Shown piece by piece: positions 1 through 10,993 of a DNA stretch of 64,000 bases. Both the position numbers and the translations under genes were made by a program. The stretch comes from Tsuneonella flava (GTDB taxonomy: Bacteria; Pseudomonadota; Alphaproteobacteria; Sphingomonadales; Sphingomonadaceae), in NCBI RefSeq assembly GCF_002870965.1, contig NZ_PHSO01000003.1, forward strand, positions 124,001 to 188,000, written 5' to 3'. Each line of letters opens with the position of its first letter. Within the stretch, counting starts at the first letter, position 1. The notes beneath the pieces were generated by a model. The model saw nothing but the letters and a program-made list of their open reading frames with translations, had not been told where the DNA came from and did not search any database.

Positions 1-3661
<3,661 letters not shown>

Positions 3662-4155
3662 AGGGAAAATATCGCCTTTGCCTTGATGCCGACCCTGTGG
3701 CGGGCCAGCGGATTATCGCTGTTCACGCGCGGGAAGTCAGCCGGGACGCAGGAAACCCGCAGCATATATGCACCCCGTTTGCGAGTGCTGCTGCAGGCAA
3801 ATATTGCGTCGCGATTATGGCTGTCGCCGCTTCCATCCCGGCAGGACCTTCGCGCCAAGGCCCCGCTTGCTCGAAGCGTTCGATGTGATCGCCATGTAGG
3901 AAAGGGGCTTGCCGGAGTCAATGTTTGTGTTGCGGCCGCCCATCCGGGTGGACGTCCTCGGCACTGCTCCCTCCGCTGCGCTGCGGGGCACCTGCGGGCG
4001 GGCGGTCGCCCTTGCGGTTCGCAGGGCGCAAACCGTTCATTTGCCTGGTGTTGCGTCCGCCCATCCGAGCGGACGTCCTCGGCACCACTCCCTCCGCTGC
4101 GCTGCGGGGCGTCTGCGGGGCGCAAAAAGCAGTAACATATCGTTTTTCGATATTA
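3662..4155. other. Intergenic region upstream of rpoB, no gene seen
   Basis: About 490 bases separate rpoB from the divergent promoter at 4160. The rpoB promoter must lie here but I could not fix convincing -35 and -10 boxes; TATATG around 3770 on the minus strand is only a weak candidate. The distal half holds a pair of GC-rich direct repeats, listed separately. Short open frames exist on both strands but have no recognisable product, and some run into rpoB or the repeats. Confidence 0.6.
3929..4121. repeat. Pair of imperfect 72-bp GC-rich direct repeats
   Basis: Two copies, 3929-4000 and 4050-4121, are offset by 121 bases. Both contain CCGCCCATCCG, GGACGTCCTCGGCAC and CTCCCTCCGCTGCGCTGCGG with a few substitutions. 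The core CTCCGCTGCGCTGCGGGG can fold on itself. The layout suggests a dispersed intergenic element of the sphingomonad type rather than a coding sequence. Whether other copies exist in the genome cannot be seen here. Confidence 0.75.
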
Positions 4156-4195
4156 TCGATTGACAATAAACCGACTCGTATTTATTGATTATCGA
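4156..4195 (+). promoter_or_regulatory. Sigma-70-like promoter overlapped by a 40-bp dyad operator
   Basis: A perfect TTGACA (4160-4165) is followed after 17 bases by TATTGA (4183-4188). The same stretch is an inverted repeat: TCGAT (4156-4160), three bases, CAATAAA (4164-4170), ten bases, TTTATTG (4181-4187), three bases, ATCGA (4191-4195). All 12 paired positions match. A protein bound here would cover the whole promoter. The Cro/C1 regulator two genes downstream is the obvious candidate ligand, which is inference. Confidence 0.7.
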
Positions 4196-4220
4196 TATTG
4201 ACCATATCGGAGAACGAAAA

Positions 4221-4346
4221 ATGACTAAGCCAAACCTTCTCGCCGCCGCTCTCGCCCTCGTGCTGACGGCCGTCACCTTCCATCAGGCTATCGCCATCCC
4301 CGCCCCGGCCACAACGCCAATCATGGCGCAGCAATTGCTTGCCTGA
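4221..4346 (+). CDS. 41-residue peptide with hydrophobic, signal-like N-terminus
   Basis: The frame MTKPNLLAAALALVLTAVTF followed by HQAIAIPAPATTPIMAQQLLA begins 26 bases after the operator and ends 27 bases before the DUF2975 gene. It has a short positive start, a hydrophobic stretch at residues 5-19 and an Ala/Pro-rich tail, so it is either exported or a single-pass membrane peptide. An AG-rich stretch (GGAGAACGAAAA) precedes the ATG. I do not recognise a family. Position between the operator and two functionally linked genes is the main reason to call it real. It could instead be a leader that is not kept as a stable protein. Confidence 0.6.
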   Translation: MTKPNLLAAALALVLTAVTFHQAIAIPAPATTPIMAQQLLA

Positions 4347-4373
4347 ACTCAGCACGACGCAAAGGACATCGCC

Positions 4374-4904
4374 ATGAACAACCGCCCTAACGACATTCTC
4401 CTCCTCATCGGCAAAATCATCTGCATTTTCATGCAAGCAGCCCTTGTGATCGGCGCGATCGCACTGACTATTGCTATCCCTGTCGTGCTGATTTTCGGAT
4501 CGAGCGTGACCGGGACGGGCGGGCTTCCCGCCGACTTCCCGCTTTGGGCGCTCGCTGCTGTGATGGCGGTCGGCCTCATCATGGTGGCGCTGATGTTCGG
4601 TTTCTTCGATCGCCTGCGCCGCATCATCGGCACCGTTGGACAAGGAGACCCGTTTCAGCCCGAAAACGCCACCCGCCTTTCACAGATGGGCTGGCTGATT
4701 GTCGGGGCGCAGCTCATGGTCATCCCCGCAGGAATACTGGCAGCGGTGATCGCCCCGTTTGCAGACAAGATGGACAACGTACACTTCACCATCGATAGCG
4801 GCTTCGACGCGGAAGGTATTCTGCTCGCTATCGTCCTGTTCATCCTCGCCCGCGTGTTCCGCCACGGCGCCGCGATGCGCGACGATCTGGAAGGAACGGT
4901 ATAA
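4374..4904 (+). CDS. DUF2975 family membrane protein
   Basis: This 176-residue protein has four predicted membrane segments, at about residues 15-43, 55-78, 105-128 and 148-163. The segment LRRIIGTVGQGDPFQPENA between helices 2 and 3 and the ending GAAMRDDLEGTV are characteristic of the DUF2975 family. Family members are usually encoded next to a small YozG-like Cro/C1 regulator, as here: its stop overlaps the next start (TAATG). The function is unknown in the literature I can recall; the pair is often assumed to be an autoregulated membrane unit. Expression is probably controlled by the dyad at 4156-4195. Confidence 0.85.
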   Translation: MNNRPNDILLLIGKIICIFMQAALVIGAIALTIAIPVVLIFGSSVTGTGGLPADFPLWALAAVMAVGLIMVALMFGFFDRLRRIIGTVGQGDPFQPENATRLSQMGWLIVGAQLMVIPAGILAAVIAPFADKMDNVHFTIDSGFDAEGILLAIVLFILARVFRHGAAMRDDLEGTV

Positions 4905-5137
4905 TGGGCGGCGAAACCGAAGGCAGCGCCATCGTGGTCCGGCTCGACGATCTGCTTTACGAACGGCGCATGACGCTGACCGAACTGGCTGAGCGGGTTG
5001 GCCTGACACTGGCCAATCTGTCCATCCTCAAGACGGGCAAGGCCAAGGCCATGCGATTCAGCACACTGGAGGCGATCTGTCGCGAACTGGACTGCCAGCC
5101 GGGCGACCTGCTTGAATATCGCCCGGATACCGTTTGA
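4904..5137 (+). CDS. Cro/C1-type helix-turn-helix regulator, YozG-like
   Basis: This 77-residue protein is almost entirely one HTH domain: RLDDLLYERRMTLTELAERV, then GLTLANLSILKTGKAKAMRF, then STLEAICRELDCQPGDLLEY. This is the HTH_26/YozG pattern. Its ATG overlaps the last base of the DUF2975 stop codon (TAATG), implying translational coupling. Small solo HTH proteins of this kind are known partners of DUF2975 genes. It probably binds the 40-bp dyad that overlaps the operon promoter and represses its own transcription; that is inference from position and symmetry. Confidence 0.88.
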   Translation: MGGETEGSAIVVRLDDLLYERRMTLTELAERVGLTLANLSILKTGKAKAMRFSTLEAICRELDCQPGDLLEYRPDTV

Positions 5138-5454
5138 CGATCGACCCGGAGGAGCCAGATTGCGGCGGCATGCCTTTATGGCGCGCCGCCGCAGCTGTTT
5201 CGCCAAACGGATCACCGCACACAAAGCCCGCATTGCCCCCGTTCTCAAAGCGATAGCGCTCCGCGTTCATCTGTCAGACAGGTCAATCTGAACACCCGGC
5301 AGCCCTCTGGCATTGTCCCCGGCCTCCCCGCCGGGTTCCCCCGGTGCCAATCGCCACGCCTCGGCTGCCACTTCCGATTATCAGGCGCGAGGCGAACGAA
5401 AACAGCAGTCCGGCGCGATCCTGTGCCGGATAACCAGTTTTAAGGAGCGGAAAT
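5138..5454. other. 317-bp gap, no gene seen
   Basis: I see no convincing coding sequence in this stretch. It ends with a good ribosome binding site, AAGGAGCGG, about five bases before the ATG of the OmpA-domain gene. The frames running through it on the minus strand extend antisense into the regulator gene and do not look like proteins. Confidence 0.5.
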
Positions 5455-6339
5455 ATGAACGTCATTTCCCGAACGTCCGGTGCTCTTCCCCTGATCGCCC
5501 TTGTTGCCATGGCCGCATCGGCCCCTCTTGCAGCGCAGCCTGTTTCTTATGATGAGGGGGGTGAACCCGCCACCACAGTCATCGGCACGCCCCCAGCCGA
5601 TCTGAGCGAGCTGGAAGCCGGCCCGGAAATCAACGGCATCATTACCGCCCGCGACAACACCCGTTTTAAGGTTACCGCAGAGGACGGCACCGACACGGTC
5701 CTCTATATCAGCGACGCCAGCGAAATCCGTTCGAGCGGCGGTTTTCTCGGTCTGGCGCGTGACAAGCTGGGCTCCGAAGCTCTGCTGAACGGTTTGCCGG
5801 TGTCGGTCGAAACCAAACAATGGGCCAGCGGTCTGGTCGCCAGCAAGATCGCACTGAAGAGCAAAGATCTCAAAACCGCTCAGATGATCCACAGCGGCAC
5901 CGCGCAAGGCTTTGCCGAACAGACCGCCGCGACCGAGGCGCTACGTGGCCGGATGGGCGACATCGACAAGTACAACGTCAAAGGCACCACCAACGTCTAT
6001 TTCGACACCGGCAAATGGAAGCTGACCCCCGAAGCGGAACGCGATCTGTGCGCCGCAGCCTCGCAAGCCGAAGCGATGGACAATGCCCTGCTGCTGGTAG
6101 TCGGCTACACCGATTCGGACGGTAGCCAGGAATTCAACCAGACGCTGAGCGAAAAACGCGCCGGGCGCGTGGTCAACTATCTGCAGCAGAACTGCGGATG
6201 GAAGCCCTATCGCATGCTGACCCCGACGGGCATGGCCGAAGCCGATCCGGCGGCGGATAACACCACCGCGTACGGCAAAGCTCAGAACCGCCGCGTGTCG
6301 GTCAACATCCTCGTCAGCAAAGGGCTCGACGGGATCTGA
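5455..6339 (+). CDS. OmpA C-terminal-domain envelope protein
   Basis: This is a 294-residue protein with a signal peptide (cleavage likely after PLAAQ near residue 28), an unassigned region around residues 55-140 (DUF5666-like beta-rich pattern, weak), and an OmpA-like peptidoglycan-binding domain from about residue 178: NVYFDTGKWKLTPEAERDL, GYTDSDGSQEFNQTLSEKRA and the final GKAQNRRVSVNILV. Such proteins anchor the outer envelope to murein. SD AAGGAG is well placed. A perfect 15-bp hairpin follows the stop codon, so the gene is probably monocistronic. Its position between rpoB and rplJ is unusual. Confidence 0.88.
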   Translation: MNVISRTSGALPLIALVAMAASAPLAAQPVSYDEGGEPATTVIGTPPADLSELEAGPEINGIITARDNTRFKVTAEDGTDTVLYISDASEIRSSGGFLGLARDKLGSEALLNGLPVSVETKQWASGLVASKIALKSKDLKTAQMIHSGTAQGFAEQTAATEALRGRMGDIDKYNVKGTTNVYFDTGKWKLTPEAERDLCAAASQAEAMDNALLLVVGYTDSDGSQEFNQTLSEKRAGRVVNYLQQNCGWKPYRMLTPTGMAEADPAADNTTAYGKAQNRRVSVNILVSKGLDGI

Positions 6340-6347
6340 TGACATAG

Positions 6348-6387
6348 CAGCCTCGGCCCCTCGCGATGTGGTGAGGGGCCGAGGCTG
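6348..6387 (+). terminator. Strong hairpin after the OmpA-domain gene
   Basis: CAGCCTCGGCCCCTC (6348-6362) pairs perfectly with GAGGGGCCGAGGCTG (6373-6387) around a ten-base loop. The following TATTA is only weakly T-rich, so termination efficiency is uncertain, but a 15-bp perfect stem nine bases after a stop codon is most simply a terminator. Confidence 0.75.
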
Positions 6388-6415
6388 TATTACGGGTAAA
6401 GCCAGTCCCCGCCCT

Positions 6416-6525
6416 CGTCATTGCGAGAAGCCGCAGGCGACGTGGCAACCCATGAACCGCACTTCGTTTCCATCGCAACCACCGCGATGGGCAGCACCCT
6501 CACACCATGAATTGCTTCACTCAAA
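6416..6525. repeat. Degenerate dispersed repeat of the GTCATTGCGAG type
   Basis: CGTCATTGCGAGAAGCCGC then AGGCGACGTGGCAACCCATG, ending near 6505-6520 with CATGAATTGCTTCACT, resembles a palindromic repeat common in sphingomonads and other bacteria (left end GTCATTGCGAG, right end inverted as TGGATTGCTTCG). The copy is imperfect. I rely on remembered family pattern; no second copy lies in this window. Confidence 0.5.
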
Positions 6526-6605
6526 TAACGAACAGGCAGGTTTCGAAAACCCGCCATTTGCAGACCGCGAAGGCGAAAGCGCAGCCCACCCCCGCAGGGG
6601 TTTCA

Positions 6606-6634
6606 CTTGACTCGCGTCCCCAAATCCCTATTGG
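6606..6634 (+). promoter_or_regulatory. Promoter for rplJL
   Basis: TTGACT (6606-6611, inside CTTGAC, the alphaproteobacterial preferred -35) is followed after 17 bases by TATTGG (6629-6634). It sits about 250 bases before rplJ, just upstream of the likely L10-binding leader, which fits a separate promoter for this operon now detached from rplKA and rpoBC. Confidence 0.55.
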
Positions 6635-6660
6635 TCCGCGCTGACCGTTACGGCGGTCGT

Positions 6661-6886
6661 CCGTCCGAGACAGCTGGTGGGGGCAATGGCTCCCTTAATT
6701 TCCGGCCTAGGCGGGGAACAGAGTTTTATCGGGCAACGCCGTCAGGGTGTTTCCCAATCGCGCTATCGGCGCACCTCCTTCCCTTGTCGATGGACTCGCC
6801 TGCGTTGCAGCTTCGGCTGCCACGCGGACAAGCATGAGCCGGTCCTGTCGGAGCCATCCGGCGGGATCATAGTGAAGGAGTAAGGC
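6661..6886 (+). promoter_or_regulatory. Ribosomal protein L10 leader of rplJL
   Basis: The long untranslated leader contains GAGACAGCTGGTGGGGG (6667 onward), CTTAATTTCCGG and CCTAGGCGGGG, a pattern found before rplJ in many alphaproteobacteria. In E. coli and other bacteria the L10(L12)4 complex binds the rplJ leader to repress translation. The assignment rests on position plus remembered sequence; no covariance search was possible. The leader ends in the SD GAAGGAG before the rplJ ATG. Confidence 0.55.
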
Positions 6887-7402
6887 ATGGATCGTTCGCA
6901 GAAATCCGAAGCGGTCGCATCGCTGAACGCAGTCTTCCAGGAAGTTGGCGTGGTGGTTGTCACCCGCAACCTCGGCATGACGGTGGACCAGTCCACCGAA
7001 CTGCGCGGCAAGATTCGTGAAGTTGGTGCAACCTACAAGGTTGCGAAGAACCGTCTCGCCAAGCTCGCCCTCAAGGACACTCCCTACGAAGGGCTGGAAG
7101 AATATCTCTCCGGCCCGACGGCGCTCGCCTGGTCGGAAGACCCGGTGGCGGCGGCCAAGGCCGCAGTGGAATATGCCAAGACCAACGACAAACTCGAAAT
7201 CGTCGGTGGTTCCATGGGCGGGCAGTTGCTCGACGAAGCCGGGGTCCGGGCGCTTGCCTCGATGCCCTCGCTCGACGAGCTGCGCGGCAAGCTGGTCGGT
7301 CTCGTCAACGCACCGGCGACGAAAATCGCCCAGGTCGTCAACGCACCGGCTGCCAAGCTCGCTCGTGTCTTCGGTGCCTATGGCGCCAAGGATGCGGCGT
7401 AA
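6887..7402 (+). CDS. rplJ: 50S ribosomal protein L10
   Basis: This 171-residue protein forms the base of the L12 stalk and binds 23S rRNA. The N-terminal segment MDRSQKSEAVASLNAVFQEV and the middle motif KVAKNRLAKLAL are typical of L10, as is the C-terminal L12-binding helix rich in Ala and Lys. SD GAAGGAG is ideally spaced. It is followed by rplL after 68 bases and is preceded by a leader that probably mediates L10 autoregulation. rplK and rplA are not upstream and rpoB is on the other strand. Confidence 0.97.
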   Translation: MDRSQKSEAVASLNAVFQEVGVVVVTRNLGMTVDQSTELRGKIREVGATYKVAKNRLAKLALKDTPYEGLEEYLSGPTALAWSEDPVAAAKAAVEYAKTNDKLEIVGGSMGGQLLDEAGVRALASMPSLDELRGKLVGLVNAPATKIAQVVNAPAAKLARVFGAYGAKDAA

Positions 7403-7470
7403 GCGGTTTTTCGAATTCGATACGAAACATCTGGGGCCATCCGCCCCGCCAATATTTGGAGTAACCAATC

Positions 7471-7848
7471 ATGGCCGATATCGCCAAGCTTGTTGAAGAA
7501 CTGTCGAAGCTGACTGTCCTGGAAGCCGCTGAGCTTGCCAAGGCACTGGAAGAAGAGTGGGGCGTGAGCGCCGCTGCTGCTGTTGCTGTTGCTGCCCCCG
7601 GTGGCGCCGGTGACGCTGCTGCCGCTGCTGAAGAAAAGGATGAATTCGATGTCATCCTGACCGGCGACGGTGGCAAGAAGATCCAGGTCATCAAGGAAGT
7701 CCGCGCCATCACCGGCCTGGGCCTGACCGAAGCCAAGGCTCTCGTCGAAGGCGCCCCGAAGGCGCTGAAGGAAGGCGTGAACAAGGCAGAAGCCGAAGAC
7801 ATCAAGGGCAAGATCGAAGCAGCCGGCGGCACCGTCGAACTGAAGTAA
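7471..7848 (+). CDS. rplL: 50S ribosomal protein L7/L12
   Basis: This 125-residue stalk protein recruits GTPase translation factors. The N-terminal dimerisation domain ([19 protein letters not shown]) is followed by an Ala-rich hinge at about residues 34-54 and the C-terminal factor-binding domain with [20 protein letters not shown] and [20 protein letters not shown]. The SD is TTGGAGTAA. A canonical Rho-independent terminator 43 bases after the stop shows that transcription ends here instead of continuing into rpoBC. Confidence 0.98.
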   Translation: MADIAKLVEELSKLTVLEAAELAKALEEEWGVSAAAAVAVAAPGGAGDAAAAAEEKDEFDVILTGDGGKKIQVIKEVRAITGLGLTEAKALVEGAPKALKEGVNKAEAEDIKGKIEAAGGTVELK

Positions 7849-7890
7849 GCCTTACGCGCTTACATTCGATCTCGCTTGCGAGACACGCGA

Positions 7891-7919
7891 AGGGCGGTCC
7901 CGATGGGGCCGCCCTTTTT
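7891..7919 (+). terminator. Rho-independent terminator after rplL
   Basis: AGGGCGGTCCC (7891-7901) pairs with GGGGCCGCCCT (7905-7915), with one G-U pair, and is followed directly by a run of five T. It closes the rplJL unit. Confidence 0.9.
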
Positions 7920-8029
7920 GCTTTAGCCGCTGCGTTGTCCCCGTTCACCCACGTGCGATGAGCCGCGCAAACACTGGCTGCCGCAAATGCGCCGCCCGCG
8001 GACCGCCACGTGCCGGTCCGCCAGTCGAA

Positions 8030-9775
8030 CTACCGCTCCTGCTGGCGGATCACCATATCGCGGGCGGCGCGGTAATCGCCCGCTTCGCGCTGGGCCTCCA
8101 GACGTTCGCGATCGTTGTCGCGATAGGTATGTTCGGCGCTGTCGATATCCTGCAGGTTGTCGCCCAGCGCCTCCAGCGCGGCGCGCGCCATCGCAACCGC
8201 CGATTCCATCACTTCGCGCACGGCATATTCGTGCGGTGCATCGCGCAGGTCGATCAGTGTGCGCCGGTCGTATGCGCGCAGGAACACGCGGGCTTGCGGG
8301 AATGCTTCGCGCACCGCCTCCAGCACACCGGCATCGATCTGCTGCCCGTCGATGCAGAAACAGATAATGGTCGCTTCCCCCGCGCCCGCCTGCCGCAACA
8401 AGTCGATCCGGGTGCCATCGCCGAAGTAGACCTTGGCCCCGAACTCGCCCGCCGTATCGATCATTCCGGTATCGCGGTCGATCAGCGTGACCGGGATATC
8501 GCTGGCGATCAGCATTTGCGCCACCGTTTGCCCGAACCGGCCATAGCCAATCACCAGCGCGCTGGCCCCGTCGGCACGCGGTCCTTCGCGTTCTTCGGAA
8601 GAGGCCGGACCGCGGCGCAAAGGGGCGGTGAGCATCATCAGGAACGGGGTGGTCGCCATCGACAGAGTGACAACCGCGCCGAACAGGCTGGCCGCTTCGG
8701 GGCTTATCAGCAACCCGTTCTGCGCCTGCGCGAACAGCACGAAACCGAATTCACCCCCCTGACTGAGCAACAGACCGAGCGCGAGCGCGCCACGCCAGTT
8801 CATGCCCGCAACCATGCCCAGCCCGCCGATCACCACCGCCTTGGTCGCGATCAGCGCCAGTGCCATGCCCGCGACGAACAGCGGCCGCTCGGCAATTGCA
8901 TGAAGATCGAGCATCATCCCGACCGACAGGAAGAACAGGCCCAGCAGAATCGAGCGGAACGGTTCGATATCGGTTTCCAGCTCGTGCCGGTAGGGGCTGT
9001 CAGCCAGCATTACCCCAGCGATAAAGGCGCCCAGCGCAGTCGACAGACCCAGCCATTGCATCAGCGCCGCCGATGCGACCACCGTGAACAGCGCGGCGAC
9101 CACGAACATCTCGCGTTCGCCAATATTGCCGATCAGGCGAAACATCGGGCGGATCACGAAACGGCCAGCCAGAATAAGCCCGACGATGGCCGCAACGGTC
9201 ATCAGGGCGAGCTGCCAGCCCGGCGGCCCTTCCTGCGCCTCGGGATTGCGACTAATCGCGGCAATCACAGTGATAAGCGGGATCAGCGACAAGTCCTGAA
9301 ACAGCAGGATCGAAAACGCCCGCTCGCCGAACGGGCTACGCAAACGCCCCGCCGATTGCAGCATCGGCAGCACCTGCGCGGTCGAACTCAGCGCCAGCGG
9401 CAGGCCCAGCGCCAGCGCAGCCGCCCATGTGAAGGTCGTGGCCAGCCCGATCACCACCGTCAGCGCCAGACCGCACAGCACCACCTGCGCCAGACCCAGC
9501 CCGAAAATATCGCGCCGCAATCGCATCAGCCGCGCAGGCGCAAGCTCGAGCCCGACGACGAACAGCAGCAGGGTAATCCCCAGTTCGGCAAACTGGATCT
9601 TGGTTTCGGCCTCGCCCGTCAGGCCCAGAACCTGCGGCCCTACGACCGCCCCGGCGACGAGGTAGCCAAGCGTCGCCCCTAGGCCAAGGCGGCGGAACAG
9701 CAGCACGAAACCGAGCGCAAAGCCCAGCAGGACCAACCCTTCGTACAGATAACCTGTTCCGCCGCCTTCGTGCAT
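8030..9775 (-). CDS. Kef-type K+/H+ antiporter (CPA2) with TrkA-N domain
   Basis: This 581-residue membrane protein has about 12 hydrophobic segments over residues 1-390, including the CPA2 stretches LGYLVAGAVVGPQVLGL and LLLSQGGEFGFVLFAQ, and then a cytoplasmic Rossmann domain beginning ALVIGYGRFGQTVAQ (GxGxxG) with the binding-site acidic residue in TLIDRD. Proteins of this build expel potassium in exchange for protons; glutathione gating as in KefB/KefC cannot be judged. The ATG lies four bases after the cytochrome c stop codon, so the two genes are probably co-transcribed. Confidence 0.9.
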   Translation of the reverse strand: MHEGGGTGYLYEGLVLLGFALGFVLLFRRLGLGATLGYLVAGAVVGPQVLGLTGEAETKIQFAELGITLLLFVVGLELAPARLMRLRRDIFGLGLAQVVLCGLALTVVIGLATTFTWAAALALGLPLALSSTAQVLPMLQSAGRLRSPFGERAFSILLFQDLSLIPLITVIAAISRNPEAQEGPPGWQLALMTVAAIVGLILAGRFVIRPMFRLIGNIGEREMFVVAALFTVVASAALMQWLGLSTALGAFIAGVMLADSPYRHELETDIEPFRSILLGLFFLSVGMMLDLHAIAERPLFVAGMALALIATKAVVIGGLGMVAGMNWRGALALGLLLSQGGEFGFVLFAQAQNGLLISPEAASLFGAVVTLSMATTPFLMMLTAPLRRGPASSEEREGPRADGASALVIGYGRFGQTVAQMLIASDIPVTLIDRDTGMIDTAGEFGAKVYFGDGTRIDLLRQAGAGEATIICFCIDGQQIDAGVLEAVREAFPQARVFLRAYDRRTLIDLRDAPHEYAVREVMESAVAMARAALEALGDNLQDIDSAEHTYRDNDRERLEAQREAGDYRAARDMVIRQQER

Positions 9776-9779
9776 CCGG

Positions 9780-10277
9780 TCAGGACAACGATTTAAGGTA
9801 AGCGATGACTTCCTTGCGCTTCGCTTCGTCTTTCAGACCGAAGAAAGTCATCTTGGTGCCAGGCACGACCGCTTTCGGGTCAGTGAGATATTTGTCCAGC
9901 GTGGCATCGTCCCACGTCAGGCCCGATTCTTTCATCGCTGTGCTGAACTGATAGCCGGGAATCTCACCCGCTTTGGTGCCATATATGCCTGCCAGCGACG
10001 GGCCGATCTTCATCTCGCCCGGTTTGGTGCTGTGACATGCCTTGCACTGGAGAAACGCAACCGGCTCCTTGCCAGCGGCCGCAGCATCGACTGCCGCCGC
10101 GGTATCCTGCGCCGCATCGGCGGCCGCGTCAGTCGCAGGCGCGGCTGTTTCAGCGGGCGTCGCTTCGGGTGCAGCGGTCGCTGCCGGAGCGGAATCGCTA
10201 TCGTCCGCAGCCTGGCCACATGCAGCCAGCGCCAATGACAAAGTCAGCGCACAAGCGATGGAAAACGTGTGTTTCAT
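9780..10277 (-). CDS. Lipid-anchored class I cytochrome c
   Basis: This 165-residue protein begins with a lipoprotein signal (MKHTFSIACALTLSLALAAC, lipobox LAAC), then an Ala/Pro/Glu-rich linker at about residues 25-75, then a cytochrome c domain with the haem site CKACH and a Met ligand in PGTKMTFFG. It resembles c2/c550-type electron carriers tethered to the periplasmic face. I chose the ATG at 10277 over an upstream in-frame start because only this gives a lipoprotein signal. It follows the PagL-like gene by 75 bases and precedes the Kef antiporter by four. Confidence 0.9.
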   Translation of the reverse strand: MKHTFSIACALTLSLALAACGQAADDSDSAPAATAAPEATPAETAAPATDAAADAAQDTAAAVDAAAAGKEPVAFLQCKACHSTKPGEMKIGPSLAGIYGTKAGEIPGYQFSTAMKESGLTWDDATLDKYLTDPKAVVPGTKMTFFGLKDEAKRKEVIAYLKSLS

Positions 10278-10352
10278 AACGGTTCTTCCCCTTGGTATCG
10301 TGATACGATGCCCGACACCTAGGCCCACCCCATACCCGCCCAATGATTTCGG

Positions 10353-10886
10353 TCAAAGATGCAAGTTGGCCCGTACCCCTATCATGTCGATTCCGGGGTT
10401 CTGCTCTCTGTCGAACAAGCGGGCGTTGGAAATATGCACCCAGCTTGCCTCCAGCGTCAGGCGCGGGGCGATCTGTGTGCCGACAGCAATCTCCGGCTCG
10501 AACAGCACCCGGCTGCCCAGATCGGTGCGATAGCCGGTATCGGGATTGACCCGCGTCGAGGGAGCGTTGTGCACCACCAGCCCGACACCCGGACGCACGT
10601 AGAGAGAGCCGAGCGAGAATTTGCGGCCGACCCCCGCGCCGATAAAATCGGTTCCGCCGTCCGAGTTGACCGAGCCGAACACATACGGCTGCAACCGCAG
10701 CGGCCCGGCCACGGGATCGAGTCGATAACCCGCCTGAATGTCGGTGCCCGATTCCTGAGTATCCAGCGTAAATGGGGTATCGACGGCATGGGCATATACC
10801 CCACCATAGATTTCCCCGGCCATTGCCGGGGACGCGAGCAGTGAAACGCCCGTAACCATACAGGCTGAAAGGATTTTTGCGATCAT
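10353..10886 (-). CDS. PagL-like acyloxyacyl hydrolase / lipid A 3-O-deacylase
   Basis: This 177-residue protein has a signal peptide ending SPAMA, and then alternating beta strands consistent with a small outer-membrane barrel. Near the C-terminus it has WVHISNARLFDREQNPGID: the His and Ser of the PagL catalytic triad (HxSN), a following Glu, and the NPG motif. PagL removes the 3-O acyl chain from lipid A. The start MIAKILSACMVTGV at 10886 fits the signal peptide; an upstream in-frame codon does not. The enzymatic role is inferred from these motifs only. Confidence 0.8.
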   Translation of the reverse strand: MIAKILSACMVTGVSLLASPAMAGEIYGGVYAHAVDTPFTLDTQESGTDIQAGYRLDPVAGPLRLQPYVFGSVNSDGGTDFIGAGVGRKFSLGSLYVRPGVGLVVHNAPSTRVNPDTGYRTDLGSRVLFEPEIAVGTQIAPRLTLEASWVHISNARLFDREQNPGIDMIGVRANLHL

Positions 10887-10993
10887 GTTTGGGCAATGGC
10901 TGTGGCAAGCTTGCCGCAAGCTTAAGCGATCTTCGCACCAACCGCATTCCCGGCTTCCCCCGTCACATGCCCCCGCCTATCCGGGGCGGCTTT

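Noticed and set aside
8004-8024. Small GC hairpin after the Kef gene as terminator
   Set aside because: A seven-base stem exists but there is no T-run on the minus strand, so I did not call it.
7958-9682. 574-codon plus-strand frame opposite the Kef antiporter
   Set aside because: Gln/Arg/His-rich shadow of a membrane protein gene; no family features.
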